Shown here: positions 1 to 8,651 of the stretch, piece after piece | Numbering within the stretch: position 1 is the first letter of the stretch | How the letters are laid out: each line of letters starts with the position of its first letter | Source: Moorena sp. SIOASIH | GTDB lineage: Bacteria; Cyanobacteriota; Cyanobacteriia; Cyanobacteriales; Coleofasciculaceae | Assembly: GCF_010671925.1 (NCBI RefSeq) | Contig: NZ_JAAHIH010000003.1 | Span: 1,394,737-1,458,736 of the forward strand | Direction of reading: 5' to 3' | Length of the DNA stretch: 64,000 bases | The notes under the pieces: generated by a model | What the model was told of the DNA's origin: nothing | Seen by the model: the letters and a program-made list of their open reading frames with translations, nothing else | The model's database searches: none | Translations under genes and position numbers: made by a program

Positions 1-1
1 A

Positions 2-514
2 GCAGACACGGTATTGATTATGGGGGCTTCCGGTGGTGTAGGGAGTGCCTTGATTCAATTAAGCAAAATTAGAGGAGCCAAAGTTATTGCCATTGTTGGC
101 GCGAATAAAGAGCATTTTGCAGAGGAGTTAGGTGCTGATTATGTCTATCGACGAGATCAGCAATTAGCCTCTAATTTAGAGCAACATCTTATTACTGTTG
201 CTCTAGATGTGGTGGGAGGAGATTATTTTAATTTGATAATTAAAGCGCTTCAACCCAGAGGAAGATATGTTTCTTGTGGTGCAATTGGAAATCCAATGGT
301 TCCTTTAGATTTGCGGGATTTGATTTACAAGGATTTAGAGATGATTGGAGCAACGCGGCTTGAACCTGATGTGTTTCAAAGGTTAGTCGGATATCTGGAA
401 AAAGGTATCTTAAAACCTTTAGTTGCTAAGGTTTTTAAACTATCTGACATCAAGGAAGCCCAACAATTTTTTCAAACTAAAGGTTTCTTTGGAAAAGTGG
501 TTATAACCCCTTAG
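2..514 (+). CDS. Zinc-binding/quinone oxidoreductase (MDR family), 3' part only
   Basis: The reading frame is open from the left edge, so the N-terminal half lies outside the window; about 170 C-terminal residues are visible. The first residues read as the Rossmann entry of a medium-chain dehydrogenase/reductase (VLIMGASGGVGSALIQL, an AxxGxxG NADPH-binding turn). The frame continues through the coenzyme-binding domain to a typical ending with GFFGKVVI before the TAG. The family reduces quinones, enones or enoyl thioesters with NADPH. It ends 53 bp before the next plus-strand gene and may share its operon. The substrate cannot be told from this part. Confidence 0.85.
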   Translation, partial: ADTVLIMGASGGVGSALIQLSKIRGAKVIAIVGANKEHFAEELGADYVYRRDQQLASNLEQHLITVALDVVGGDYFNLIIKALQPRGRYVSCGAIGNPMVPLDLRDLIYKDLEMIGATRLEPDVFQRLVGYLEKGILKPLVAKVFKLSDIKEAQQFFQTKGFFGKVVITP

Positions 515-567
515 TAAATAACTCATTGTATAGTTAAGATAACAAAGAGGTAAATTTAGAGCATTAA

Positions 568-1974
568 ATGAATATCAATTTAAAACTTTTAGATTGCACT
601 CGCTCCAAACACAACCTTACATTACTTTATCAATATGACGAAATAACTTTTACAACTACTCTCTGGTATTCAACAGTTGACTTTCATCAGCTTGAGTCTG
701 AGTATAGTCAAGAATACATGGAAAAAATTTATTTCCATATTTTGTTATTTCATGGGTTAAAAATATTAAGTTTAAAACCGACTCATCTTGATTTAGGAAA
801 ATATGGCAACTATTGGACAAATAATCTAGAAAAACTCTGGGAAGTAAGTGTTGAACAATGTTTAGGGCAGTGGCGGTATGAAACGGATAATTTAGATTAT
901 CAAGGAGCCGAAATCATTCATCAAGATGTTACCACCATTAAAATAGAAGCGGTAACTCTAGTTCCAGGAAGCACTCCCTTGCTTCTTTGTAATGGTGGTG
1001 GTAAAGATAGTCTACTAATGGCACGTTTGTTGGACGATAATAGTGTTCCTTTTGATAGTTTCAGTATTAACCTACACACCCATGCTAATCCTGAAGAGTT
1101 ATTTGAACTGCACGAACAACATCTCTATAAACTCCAAAATCCGCCACCCAAGATTCATCGTCAGTATATTATCGAGTCATTCCTCAATTCTCCAGCAGCT
1201 AAACTTCATGGGGTAGAAGGTGTAGAGGTTTCTGAGATTAGAAACTATGAAGACTTACCCCTCGCTTATGGAATGTTTGGCATTCTTCCCGTAATCCTTC
1301 AGGAGAAATATACCCAACTTTGTTTTGGAAATGAAAAAAGTGCTGACAGCGAACAGGTTAAGGTAGGAAATCAGGTTATTAATCACGCCTGGTGTAAAAG
1401 CACTGAATGCGAAATTCTTTATGAAGAATATATTCAACAAGAGTTTATTAGTAATCTAGCTATTTTTAGCTTACTTAAACCATATTCTGATATATTAGTA
1501 TATCAGGTTTTAGCTCAAAACACTAGAGGTGATGATCTAAAATTAGTATATTCGTGTAATACTAGTCCTCCGTGGTGTAAATCCTGCCCTAAATGTGCCT
1601 ATGTTTATTTATCTTATATGGCTTATCTTACTCCAGAGCATGCAAATGAGGTTCAACACCTCTTAGGCAAGGAAAATCTTTTTGATCGCCCAGATTTACA
1701 GCTTTATTATCGTCAGTTGATGGGGCTAGAAGCTCATAATGCTTTTGAATGTGTGGGGGAAATCGAAGAAACGAAACTTGCTTTAGAAAAATGTGTTGAA
1801 CGGGGATTTACTGGAGAGGCGATTAACTGCTATTCTAAAAAAGCCCGTCTAGATAGGAGCGAATATCAAAAGTTGTGGGAAAAATACCACCAACTGGATT
1901 TCTCCTATCAGCGTCTGCCGCCAAAACTGATGGAAATCTTGATTGAAGAATGTCAAAAATTGGAGAATAAATAA
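568..1974 (+). CDS. PP-loop ATPase resembling the MurL epimerase family
   Basis: 468 residues. Residues 143-148 are GGGKDS, the N-type ATP pyrophosphatase loop, which means substrate activation by adenylation. Near residue 336 there is a WCxxCxxC cluster (W336, C337, C340, C343), followed by an aromatic helix. From memory this combination and length match MurL, which uses ATP to epimerise the terminal glutamate of UDP-MurNAc-L-Ala-L-Glu. Other PP-loop enzymes such as thiolases or amide synthetases cannot be excluded. Neighbours are oxidative tailoring-type enzymes rather than cell-wall genes, which hints at a small-molecule pathway (inference). It starts 53 bp after the MDR gene. Confidence 0.6.
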   Translation: MNINLKLLDCTRSKHNLTLLYQYDEITFTTTLWYSTVDFHQLESEYSQEYMEKIYFHILLFHGLKILSLKPTHLDLGKYGNYWTNNLEKLWEVSVEQCLGQWRYETDNLDYQGAEIIHQDVTTIKIEAVTLVPGSTPLLLCNGGGKDSLLMARLLDDNSVPFDSFSINLHTHANPEELFELHEQHLYKLQNPPPKIHRQYIIESFLNSPAAKLHGVEGVEVSEIRNYEDLPLAYGMFGILPVILQEKYTQLCFGNEKSADSEQVKVGNQVINHAWCKSTECEILYEEYIQQEFISNLAIFSLLKPYSDILVYQVLAQNTRGDDLKLVYSCNTSPPWCKSCPKCAYVYLSYMAYLTPEHANEVQHLLGKENLFDRPDLQLYYRQLMGLEAHNAFECVGEIEETKLALEKCVERGFTGEAINCYSKKARLDRSEYQKLWEKYHQLDFSYQRLPPKLMEILIEECQKLENK

Positions 1975-2035
1975 AATTTTCTACTGGTTGTAAATCTTAC
2001 ACCCCATTGCCACAAAAAATAATCAGGAGGTCTTG

Positions 2036-3148
2036 ATGACAAGCAATGTAATCACAAAAGAGAGCTTTTTAACAGTTGCAGGTAAACGCTTCCACTATAT
2101 CTGGTTGCGCCAAAATTGCTTATGTCCCGATTGTCGGCATCCAACTTCTTTCCAGGGGTTATTCGATCTCAGCGATCACCCCTCACCCCCAGAACCTTTA
2201 TCTGTAGAGGAGAAGGATGGAGCGATCGAGATTACTTGGAAAGAAGAACCTCCTCATCGGAGTATATTCCCTGTTTCCTGGCTGCTGAATCGTGCTTACG
2301 ATCCCTCGCCTCAGCAGCCCGAAGAGCAGAAAATTCTATGGGATCGGGCTTGGTTAGATACTCACCCACCCAAAAAGTACGATATTCATTCCTGTAGTCA
2401 AGATATCTGGATGAGTCAGCTTTTCCGATTGGGTTTTACCGTACTCAAGAATATAGCTGCTGACGATTTAGATACTTTCATCTCATCCATTGGACCGATT
2501 CACCAAACAGAATACGGACGATTCACGGAATTAAAGGCAATTCCAAACAGCACAGATCTAGGTCAATCACCTACAGGTCATCGGTTGCGACTTCACACTG
2601 ATCGATGCCACGTCCACGAGCCGCGTCTAGTACAGGTTCTATATTGTGTAGATAACAATGCTTCTGGCGGCGAATCGTTACTTGTTGATGGCTTTCGTAT
2701 TGCTAAAGATTTTCACCAAAATCATCCAGACTACTTTCAGATTTTGGCAAAAACCCCCTTGCAGTTTCAGGATTTTGACCCAATGCGAGGATATTTTTTC
2801 TCCCGCAAAACCCCGATTCTAGAACTAGACTGGGAGGGTAAAGTTGCTGGAATCTACTTTAGTCGCAAGACCTCTACTTGGAATCTACCTTTCGATGAGC
2901 TAGAAGCTTTTTATGAAGCCTATTCAGCTTTTTGTAGTTACTTAAAAGATCCAATTTACGAATACCGCTTCCGCCTTGAACCTGGAGACTGTTTGCTAGC
3001 GCAGAACTTTAGGATAATTCACGGACGAACAGCTTACGATCCCCTCTCGGGACAGAGACATCTTAGATGGGCTACTATTGCTTGGGATTACATCAGCGCC
3101 AGGCATAACTTTGAGATGGTTAAACACCTGTACCTCATGGAAAATTAA
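2036..3148 (+). CDS. Fe(II)/2-oxoglutarate dioxygenase, gamma-butyrobetaine hydroxylase-like (TauD/BBOX family)
   Basis: About 370 residues. The N-terminal part carries a C-x-C-x2-C cluster (C28, C30, C33 in WLRQNCLCPDCRHP), as in the zinc-binding N-domain of gamma-butyrobetaine hydroxylases. The TauD-type core has an intact HxD (H187, D189 in LHTDRCH) and a distal His near 329 (IIHGRTAY). It should hydroxylate a carnitine precursor-like or other small amine or acid; the substrate is unknown. ATG at 2036 is chosen over TTG at 2033 because AGGAGG at 2025-2030 is five bases from the ATG. It follows the PP-loop gene by about 60 bp and is probably co-transcribed. Confidence 0.85.
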   Translation: MTSNVITKESFLTVAGKRFHYIWLRQNCLCPDCRHPTSFQGLFDLSDHPSPPEPLSVEEKDGAIEITWKEEPPHRSIFPVSWLLNRAYDPSPQQPEEQKILWDRAWLDTHPPKKYDIHSCSQDIWMSQLFRLGFTVLKNIAADDLDTFISSIGPIHQTEYGRFTELKAIPNSTDLGQSPTGHRLRLHTDRCHVHEPRLVQVLYCVDNNASGGESLLVDGFRIAKDFHQNHPDYFQILAKTPLQFQDFDPMRGYFFSRKTPILELDWEGKVAGIYFSRKTSTWNLPFDELEAFYEAYSAFCSYLKDPIYEYRFRLEPGDCLLAQNFRIIHGRTAYDPLSGQRHLRWATIAWDYISARHNFEMVKHLYLMEN

Positions 3149-3263
3149 TCAATTTAATGACCGGTGGTTGACTATAAAGTTGGAGTAACTTACAATATTT
3201 TTTTTGTCGTACTTACAGTTACAGCAACAGACACTTTCATAATTCTATAGAGGAAAGGAAAAC

Positions 3264-4187
3264 ATGATCAATAACAGCAACGTGGAAACAAAAAAGGAAA
3301 AGATTTGCACAACCCGTCCCCTGTCAAAGGAGCAAATTGCACAATACCATGATGAAGGATTTCTGATTGTCCCTAGTTTCTTTGACCCTGAAGAAGTTGC
3401 ACCGATAAAGCAGGCTTTGCAACCCGATTCTGAGTTGAGTGGAATCTGGACACAATATGTAGATAATCATGGTACAACATGGATGGATAGCCATGGTCAC
3501 TTGAATCAACAACTAGCTTGGATAGAGTTAGGAGACTCTCTACTCAGTGTTATTCCTCGTACAGTTCGGATGGTCAATGCAGTCGAGGTACTTTTAGGAG
3601 GATTAGAGTGTTATCATTGGCACTCAAAAATAACAGTAAAAAATCCACATACCCAAGCCTGGATTGAATGGCATCAGGGCTATGGAGGCTGGTATAACGA
3701 TGGTTGTTTATACCCAGATTTTGTAACTTCCACGGTGGCTATTGACAAGAATACTAAAGAAAATGGATGTCTTCAGGTCATCAAAAAATCCCACTTAATG
3801 GGTCGCCTGGATCATAAAGTTTTTGATGGTGGAGGTGGGGCTCTACGTATAGATTCAGAATGGATGGACACAATTATAGACAGACTAGGTATTGTCTACT
3901 GTGAGCTGGAACCTGGTGATGCACTATTTATACATGCGAATACGATACATTGCTCAGGAGATAACCAAACCGATTTACCCCGAACAACTCTAACTTGTCA
4001 CTACAATGCACGATCAAACGAGCCATTCTGTTTGGAGCGAGTTCCACACCGTCGTTATCGTTTCCTGGAACGCCTACCAGATACAAGCATTATTGAAAAG
4101 AACTACAGTTCGGTCTTGAATAGTCAGGTTTTCATGAAAAAAACATTTGATAAAATTATCACTTATGGGATGGAACCTGAAAAATGA
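3264..4187 (+). CDS. PhyH-family Fe(II)/2-oxoglutarate enzyme with HxG motif; candidate halogenase
   Basis: 307 residues with a phytanoyl-CoA dioxygenase fold. The expected iron motif HxD reads H137-Q138-G139 (EWHQGYGGWYNDG). The distal His (H229, TIHCSGDN) and the 2-oxoglutarate Arg (R240, DLPRTT) are present. Replacing the Asp ligand by Gly or Ala is the hallmark of Fe/2OG halogenases (SyrB2 has HxA, WelO5 has HxG), because it frees a site for chloride. Other PhyH proteins of this subgroup, as I recall them, have WHQD here. ATG 3264 follows GAGGAAAGG. The stop overlaps the next start (ATGA at 4184-4187), indicating translational coupling. A simple loss-of-function mutation is the alternative. 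Confidence 0.82.
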   Translation: MINNSNVETKKEKICTTRPLSKEQIAQYHDEGFLIVPSFFDPEEVAPIKQALQPDSELSGIWTQYVDNHGTTWMDSHGHLNQQLAWIELGDSLLSVIPRTVRMVNAVEVLLGGLECYHWHSKITVKNPHTQAWIEWHQGYGGWYNDGCLYPDFVTSTVAIDKNTKENGCLQVIKKSHLMGRLDHKVFDGGGGALRIDSEWMDTIIDRLGIVYCELEPGDALFIHANTIHCSGDNQTDLPRTTLTCHYNARSNEPFCLERVPHRRYRFLERLPDTSIIEKNYSSVLNSQVFMKKTFDKIITYGMEPEK

Positions 4188-4827
4188 ACAACTCCGAAAA
4201 CTATTTAGCAAGTCGCTACCTATTGATGATAGTTGATTGGGAAGGAGTACACCAATTTCACGGCTAGGTTATATGGTATTAGAAAGCGATCGCCTAGCCA
4301 AAGCTTTCACAACTAGAGGTTGGCCAGTCTTAGCTTTTCTAGATACCCACGAACCAGGGAAACCAGAACCTCCCTATCCTCCTCATTGTGAAAAAGGGTC
4401 TGGGGAAGAAAAGCTCGTTCCTGAACTGGAATGGCTAGAAACTCATCCCCACGCCACCTTAATTCAAAAAGACTGCATCAATGGTTTTATCGGTTCCATT
4501 GATGTAGATACTGGAAACAATACTTTAATTAGCTGGATAAACCAGCTCAAACTGGAAGCCTTAGTAGTCGTAGGAATCTGTACCGATATTTGCGTCATGG
4601 ACTTTGTAGTTACCATGCTTTCCGTGCGCAATCATGGTATGATTCCAACATTAAAAGACATTGCCGTTTATACCGAAGGCTGTTCGACCTTCGACCTCTC
4701 AGCAGAAATGGCAGCCCAGCAGGGTTTGCCAAAAACAGCGATTCATCCCCAGGAAATTGCTCATCACGTTGGTTTATACACCATGGCATGCCGTGGAGCG
4801 CTTCTTGCTTCTACAATTTTGATGTGA
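4184..4827 (+). pseudogene. Nicotinamidase/isochorismatase-family hydrolase, broken near the N-terminus
   Basis: An ATG at 4184 overlaps the PhyH stop and encodes MNNSENYLASRYLLMIVDW, the first strand with the presumed catalytic Asp, but this frame ends at TAG 4265-4267. The rest continues in another frame from about 4260 (LGYMVLESDRLAKAF) to 4827 and resembles plant NIC1-type nicotinamidases. It has the metal-binding run FLDTHEPGKPEPPYPPHC, the Lys of KDCINGF and the nucleophilic Cys of VVGICTDICV. Between the two parts roughly 20 residues of the usual VNGF...PR loop are missing, so a deletion plus frameshift is inferred. A product starting at TTG 4237 would lack the Asp and is probably inactive. 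Confidence 0.75.
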
Positions 4828-5301
4828 CCAATCTCAAGTTAAAAACTAAGTAAAATTTACCTTTTTAATAAAAATCCTGAAATCTGGACTAACAATTGAC
4901 ACAGGCGAAAGGGAGTAACAGTTTTTTTTTAACACTTATCTATTACTTTAACTGCCTTTTTGCTAAACTTTTAACTGAGGAGTGTTTCCTATCTCCTATT
5001 TTTCCAAGTTAGAAAATACTCCCATTGGGAGCTAGGAAGTATAAATAGTCAATGTTGCGAGGCAGGAAACGGGCAAGATGCCCGTTCCACCAAGATGCCC
5101 GTTCCACCAAGATGCCCGTTCCACCAAGATGCCCGTTCCACCAAGATGCCCGTTCCACCAAGATGCCCGTTCCACCAAGATGCCCGTTCCACCAAGATGC
5201 CCATTCCACCAAGATGCCCATGCCACCCACCGGGTCAAACAGCTTTAATGAGATCCACCCTTAGCTTCTCTGTTACGCCGTAAGTTTAAGTATAAATCAC
5301 C
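4828..5301. other. Intergenic spacer with a 17-bp tandem array
   Basis: No gene is supported here. The left half is A+T-rich with a short palindrome (CTCCCATTGGGAG, around 5019). The right half holds the 17-bp array listed separately, followed by a short dispersed motif, CCGGGTCAAACAGCTT, that recurs near 26838 and in inverse orientation near 24809. Confidence 0.6.
5075..5227. repeat. Nine tandem copies of a 17-bp unit
   Basis: The unit AAGATGCCCGTTCCACC is repeated nine times head to tail (starts at 5075, 5092, 5109 and so on to 5211). The first seven units are identical or nearly so; the last two carry substitutions (CCCATTCC, CCCATGCC). The array is preceded by GGCAGGAAACGGGC, and the same prefix plus about two degenerate units occurs at 23990-24032. 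It is open on both strands only because of its low complexity. Confidence 0.95.
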
Positions 5302-6084
5302 ATGCCCTCACCATTCCCTGGAATGAATCCCTATTTAGAAGATTCAGCCTATTGGTCAAGCGTACATCATTGGCTAATTACCGAAATTGCTCGCTTATTA
5401 AACCAACAGTTAGCCCCTAAATATGTAGTTGCGGTAGAAGTGCGAATCTACGAAACTAGTGGAGAAAAGTCCACGCTTATTGGTATTCCTGATAATGCCA
5501 TTGCTAAAAGCTCTGAAAATACTATCAGATATCCCGAGTCTAATGTAGCTGTTGCAGTTCCTTCTACCGAACCTTTAACGATAGAACTTGCTCTCACAGA
5601 AACTATTAAGCAAGGATATTTAGAAGTTAGGAAAGTTGGCACCGGAAAAGTTGTTACGGCTATTGAAATTATTTCTCCTATCAATAAAAATGTAGGAGAA
5701 GGTCGAAAAAAATATGAAAAAAAACGTCAGCTTATTTTAAATAGTAAAACAAATTTTGTAGAAATAGATTTACTACGTCAAGGGAATTCACTGATTAATT
5801 TAAATCAGAATATCGAGCGTGACTATCACATTTTAGTTAGTCCTAGTAATCAACGCCCTCAAGCCTATCTATATGCTTTTAATATTCAAGATTTTATTCC
5901 TGCATTTCCTTTACCTCTATGTCCAGAAGATCCAGAAATACTTCTAGATTTACAAAGGATTTTACATCAAGTTTATGACCAAGGGCGCTATGATTTAATG
6001 ATTGACTACAAACAAAAAATTATTCCTGGTTTATCAAAAGCTGATGCCAGTTGGGTAGAAAATATTTTAACAAACAAGGATTAA
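5302..6084 (+). CDS. DUF4058 family protein
   Basis: 260 residues beginning MPSPFPGMNPYLED, the typical opening of DUF4058 proteins, which are common in cyanobacteria and of unknown function. The middle section (GYLEVRKVGTGKVVTAIEIISPINK) and the charged KKYEKKRQLIL helix followed by FVEIDLLR are also characteristic and recall restriction-like PD-(D/E)xK folds (inference: ExxxxxxK-like spacing, not proven). ATG 5302 is the first in frame. It stands alone, with repeats on the left and a nadC remnant on the right. No enzymatic role should be assigned. Confidence 0.8.
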   Translation: MPSPFPGMNPYLEDSAYWSSVHHWLITEIARLLNQQLAPKYVVAVEVRIYETSGEKSTLIGIPDNAIAKSSENTIRYPESNVAVAVPSTEPLTIELALTETIKQGYLEVRKVGTGKVVTAIEIISPINKNVGEGRKKYEKKRQLILNSKTNFVEIDLLRQGNSLINLNQNIERDYHILVSPSNQRPQAYLYAFNIQDFIPAFPLPLCPEDPEILLDLQRILHQVYDQGRYDLMIDYKQKIIPGLSKADASWVENILTNKD

Positions 6085-6161
6085 ATTAAATTAGTTATTG
6101 TAAAAATTTACATCATAACTCGTTAAAATAAAAAAAATAACCAGATTTTTTGGTAAGAGTT

Positions 6162-6630
6162 ATGGCAATATTACCTCCCCCAATAGTGTTAGACCCTCTA
6201 CTTCATCAATGGCTCAAAGAAGATATTGGTAGAGGCGATCGCACCACCCAAGGGATGATGGGGTGATGATTAAGGATAATCATATTCAAGCCGCTGGGGG
6301 AATTGGGGAAGCGATCGCTCGAATTCGTAAGACTATTCCCTATCCTATGACCATAGAAGTGGAGACAACAACTCTGGTCTGGCGGAAGTAGAAGAGGCGA
6401 TCGCCCACAATGCTGATATTATCATGTTGGATAATATGCCAGTTGAGGAGATGGAGGTAGCAGTTAAGCTAATTCGTGATCGCAACAACAACATTAAAAT
6501 TGAGGCATCGGGTAATGTGACCTTAAAGACGATTCGTGCAGTGGCCGAAACAGGAGTAGATTACATTTCCAGCAGTGCTCCCATTACTCGCTCTAGTTGG
6601 TTGGATTTGAGCATGAGATTGGGGAGTTGA
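6162..6630 (+). pseudogene. nadC: Degraded nadC (nicotinate-nucleotide pyrophosphorylase, carboxylating)
   Basis: Three frames together read as pieces of quinolinate phosphoribosyltransferase. An ATG at 6162 gives the N-terminus (LDPLLHQWLKEDIGRGDRTTQ) and stops at 6264-6266. At 6266 MIKDNHIQAAGGIGEAIARI follows directly, so well over 100 internal residues (most of the N-domain) are deleted. After TIEVETTTL the frame shifts to EVEEAIAHNADIIMLDNMPV, then runs to SSSAPITRSSWLDLSMR at 6630. The real enzyme makes NaMN in de novo NAD synthesis and is normally essential, so an intact copy should exist elsewhere. A product of this locus would not be functional. Confidence 0.88.
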
Positions 6631-6831
6631 GATCAGTTGAGATAAACAGTAGTAAAACCGCACAGGATATCTGGGAACAGGGAACGGGAAATAACCAATT
6701 TAAATACACATCAGCTTACCAATTTTAAAAAATATTCCTACAGATTAATACTCTCCCCATCTCCCCATCTCCCCATCTCCCCATCTCCCCATCATCATCC
6801 CTAGCAGGCATAAATTAAATTGGTATAAGGG
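6631..6831. repeat. 8-bp CTCCCCAT tandem array and spacer
   Basis: About five tandem copies of CTCCCCAT lie at 6753-6792, downstream of both the nadC remnant and the convergent binding-protein gene. The same octamer reappears inverted at 32560-32600, 50790-50830 and 58138-58172. No gene is seen. Confidence 0.85.
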
Positions 6832-8247
6832 TTAAGGGATTGGCACAAATTCATACTCCAAACTAGAACTATTACTTGGTTCAATTGTCACCAAATTGAC
6901 CGGTTGATAGCGATCGCCTGATGGAAAAAAACGAATCGGAGCAGCAGCACCTGTAGCAAAAAAGTTCGGTGCTGAAAGTTCCTGTTGAACTCCGGTGCGA
7001 CTAGGATTACGTCTAATCGCAGCACTTAGGGCTTGCAGAGCATCATAAGCCATAGCTGTGCGCCAGTTAACATCAATACCCCAAAGCTGATAAGCGGTTT
7101 TGGGAAATTCAGAACCAGGCTTGGCTAGGGGATGCCAGGGTAATGCTACTACCATACCTTGAGCATCTTTACCTGCTACTGTCAATGTCTTGGTACTGTA
7201 AACTTGATTTCCCGCCAAAATAACTAATTGTTGACCCAAGCTATTGCGGTGTTTGCTATTGAGCTGAACCACATTTAGTACCTGATCAAGGCTGCTAGAA
7301 TCAGCACCTAACATCAGAACTTGAGCACCACGATTAATCGCTTGTTTAAAGCTTTTAGCAGCACTAAAATTTTTCTCAGACACGTCAAACTCACTAACTA
7401 CTCGTCCTCCTTCCAAGAAAACAGCGGTTACAAACTCTGATTTAAGAGACTGACTAGACTCACTTTGAGAATTGTAGAAAACAGCAACATTATGCTGCTT
7501 GAGGTCTTGCAGCATGTGTTTAGCTAATGCTCTAGCTGCCAGGAGATCATTCGGTACACTACGAAAAACAAAGTCGCTAATTCCTGATAGGTTTACTGAA
7601 GTACTAATGGGAGAAATTGTTACCAATTTACCAGATTTATAGCTATCTGCTGTGGCTTGGGTCACCTTGCTGCTGAAATTACCAACAACTGCCAAAATCT
7701 CGGGCTTACTTACCAACTTTAATGCTAATTTTTTGGCCACCTCTGGATTATTATCATCATTAGCGATGAGTACTTTGAGAGGAATACCTTTAATTCCACC
7801 AGCTTGATTGATTTCCTGTTGGGCTTGAGCCACACCCCGAAGTATATCTTTGGCAGTATTTACGTCATCACTAATGGACACAACAGCAGCAATGGTGTAA
7901 GAGGGTTTGTCCCCAATACGAGCGTTATTAAAGTAGATCAGAGCTTCTGGATCATCACGGTGGAGGTTTAAGGATTCGGTGAATTTAACAATTGCCTGGT
8001 CGTAGTTACCAGCAGTAACCGCTTCTACTCCTAGCTGTTTTTCCAGTGTTGTTGAATCAGAAAATAAAATATGCTCTCCCCCACTAAGGTAATTTGGTAT
8101 CGTTGTTTTCTCTGAAGATGTATTTTTCGATACCAGGATAGATAAGGGAGATGTGGTCACTTTAAACCACCACAGACACCCAGATACCAAAGCTAAGGAG
8201 ATCATCAATGATAGCCAAAGAAGCTTAGTTTCGTTGTTCTGATACAT
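6832..8247 (-). CDS. TPR plus LivJ-type periplasmic-binding protein, membrane-anchored (paralogue 2)
   Basis: 471 residues. One N-terminal membrane segment (LLWLSLMISLALVSGCLWWF, about residues 8-27) anchors the protein. A TPR-like helical pair follows (AVTAGNYDQAIVKFTESLNLHRDDPEA), then a type-1 periplasmic-binding domain starting YTIAAVVSISDDVNTAKDILRGVAQAQQEIN, as in branched-chain amino-acid receptors. No permease or ATPase gene is nearby, so it is more likely a sensor than a transport component. It is about 50% similar by eye to the upstream gene at 8652-10088 and is probably a duplicate. Cyanobacterial databases contain kinases fused to this same domain, which supports pairing with the kinase at 10148-11572. 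Confidence 0.82.
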   Translation of the reverse strand: MYQNNETKLLWLSLMISLALVSGCLWWFKVTTSPLSILVSKNTSSEKTTIPNYLSGGEHILFSDSTTLEKQLGVEAVTAGNYDQAIVKFTESLNLHRDDPEALIYFNNARIGDKPSYTIAAVVSISDDVNTAKDILRGVAQAQQEINQAGGIKGIPLKVLIANDDNNPEVAKKLALKLVSKPEILAVVGNFSSKVTQATADSYKSGKLVTISPISTSVNLSGISDFVFRSVPNDLLAARALAKHMLQDLKQHNVAVFYNSQSESSQSLKSEFVTAVFLEGGRVVSEFDVSEKNFSAAKSFKQAINRGAQVLMLGADSSSLDQVLNVVQLNSKHRNSLGQQLVILAGNQVYSTKTLTVAGKDAQGMVVALPWHPLAKPGSEFPKTAYQLWGIDVNWRTAMAYDALQALSAAIRRNPSRTGVQQELSAPNFFATGAAAPIRFFPSGDRYQPVNLVTIEPSNSSSLEYEFVPIP

Positions 8248-8651
8248 ACGCTATTGCTAATTTTTATAAAGGCTAACCCTGTTGATTACCCGGAATAACG
8301 CTTAATACTAATTTGATACTAATTTGTTTTGTAGTCTTTCAAGATAATTTATGAGTGGAATGGTTGATGGTTGACAGTTGACGGTTGAGGGTCAACGAAA
8401 AACCATCAACGGCGGTTGACATAGTGACCCTGTAGAATACAACTGAATACAATTGAATACAACTAGTTAACAAAAGCCCTTGTTGGATACTCCTGATTAG
8501 GGAAATAACTTAGCTAAATAACTTAGCTAAATAACTTAGGTAAATAACTTATGGTACAAGATTTGACAACTGATCAGGTGACAAAATGGCAAAAATATTG
8601 ATCAGTTATTCCAAAATTGGGCAACGCCCTTGTTTCTATGTTGCACCGTTT
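8248..8651. other. Spacer between binding-protein paralogues, with short direct repeats
   Basis: No gene is seen. It contains three or four copies of a 13-bp unit (AAATAACTTAGCT, 8503-8549), three GAATACAA(C/T)T units near 8437-8464 and an imperfect inverted repeat built on GGTTGAC/GTCAACC near 8362-8420. The spacer is long enough to hold a promoter for the downstream minus-strand gene, but no convincing box was found. Confidence 0.55.

Noticed and set aside
5009..5264. Open frames in the 17-bp array
   Set aside because: Low-complexity frames open in several phases on both strands; pure repeat translation.
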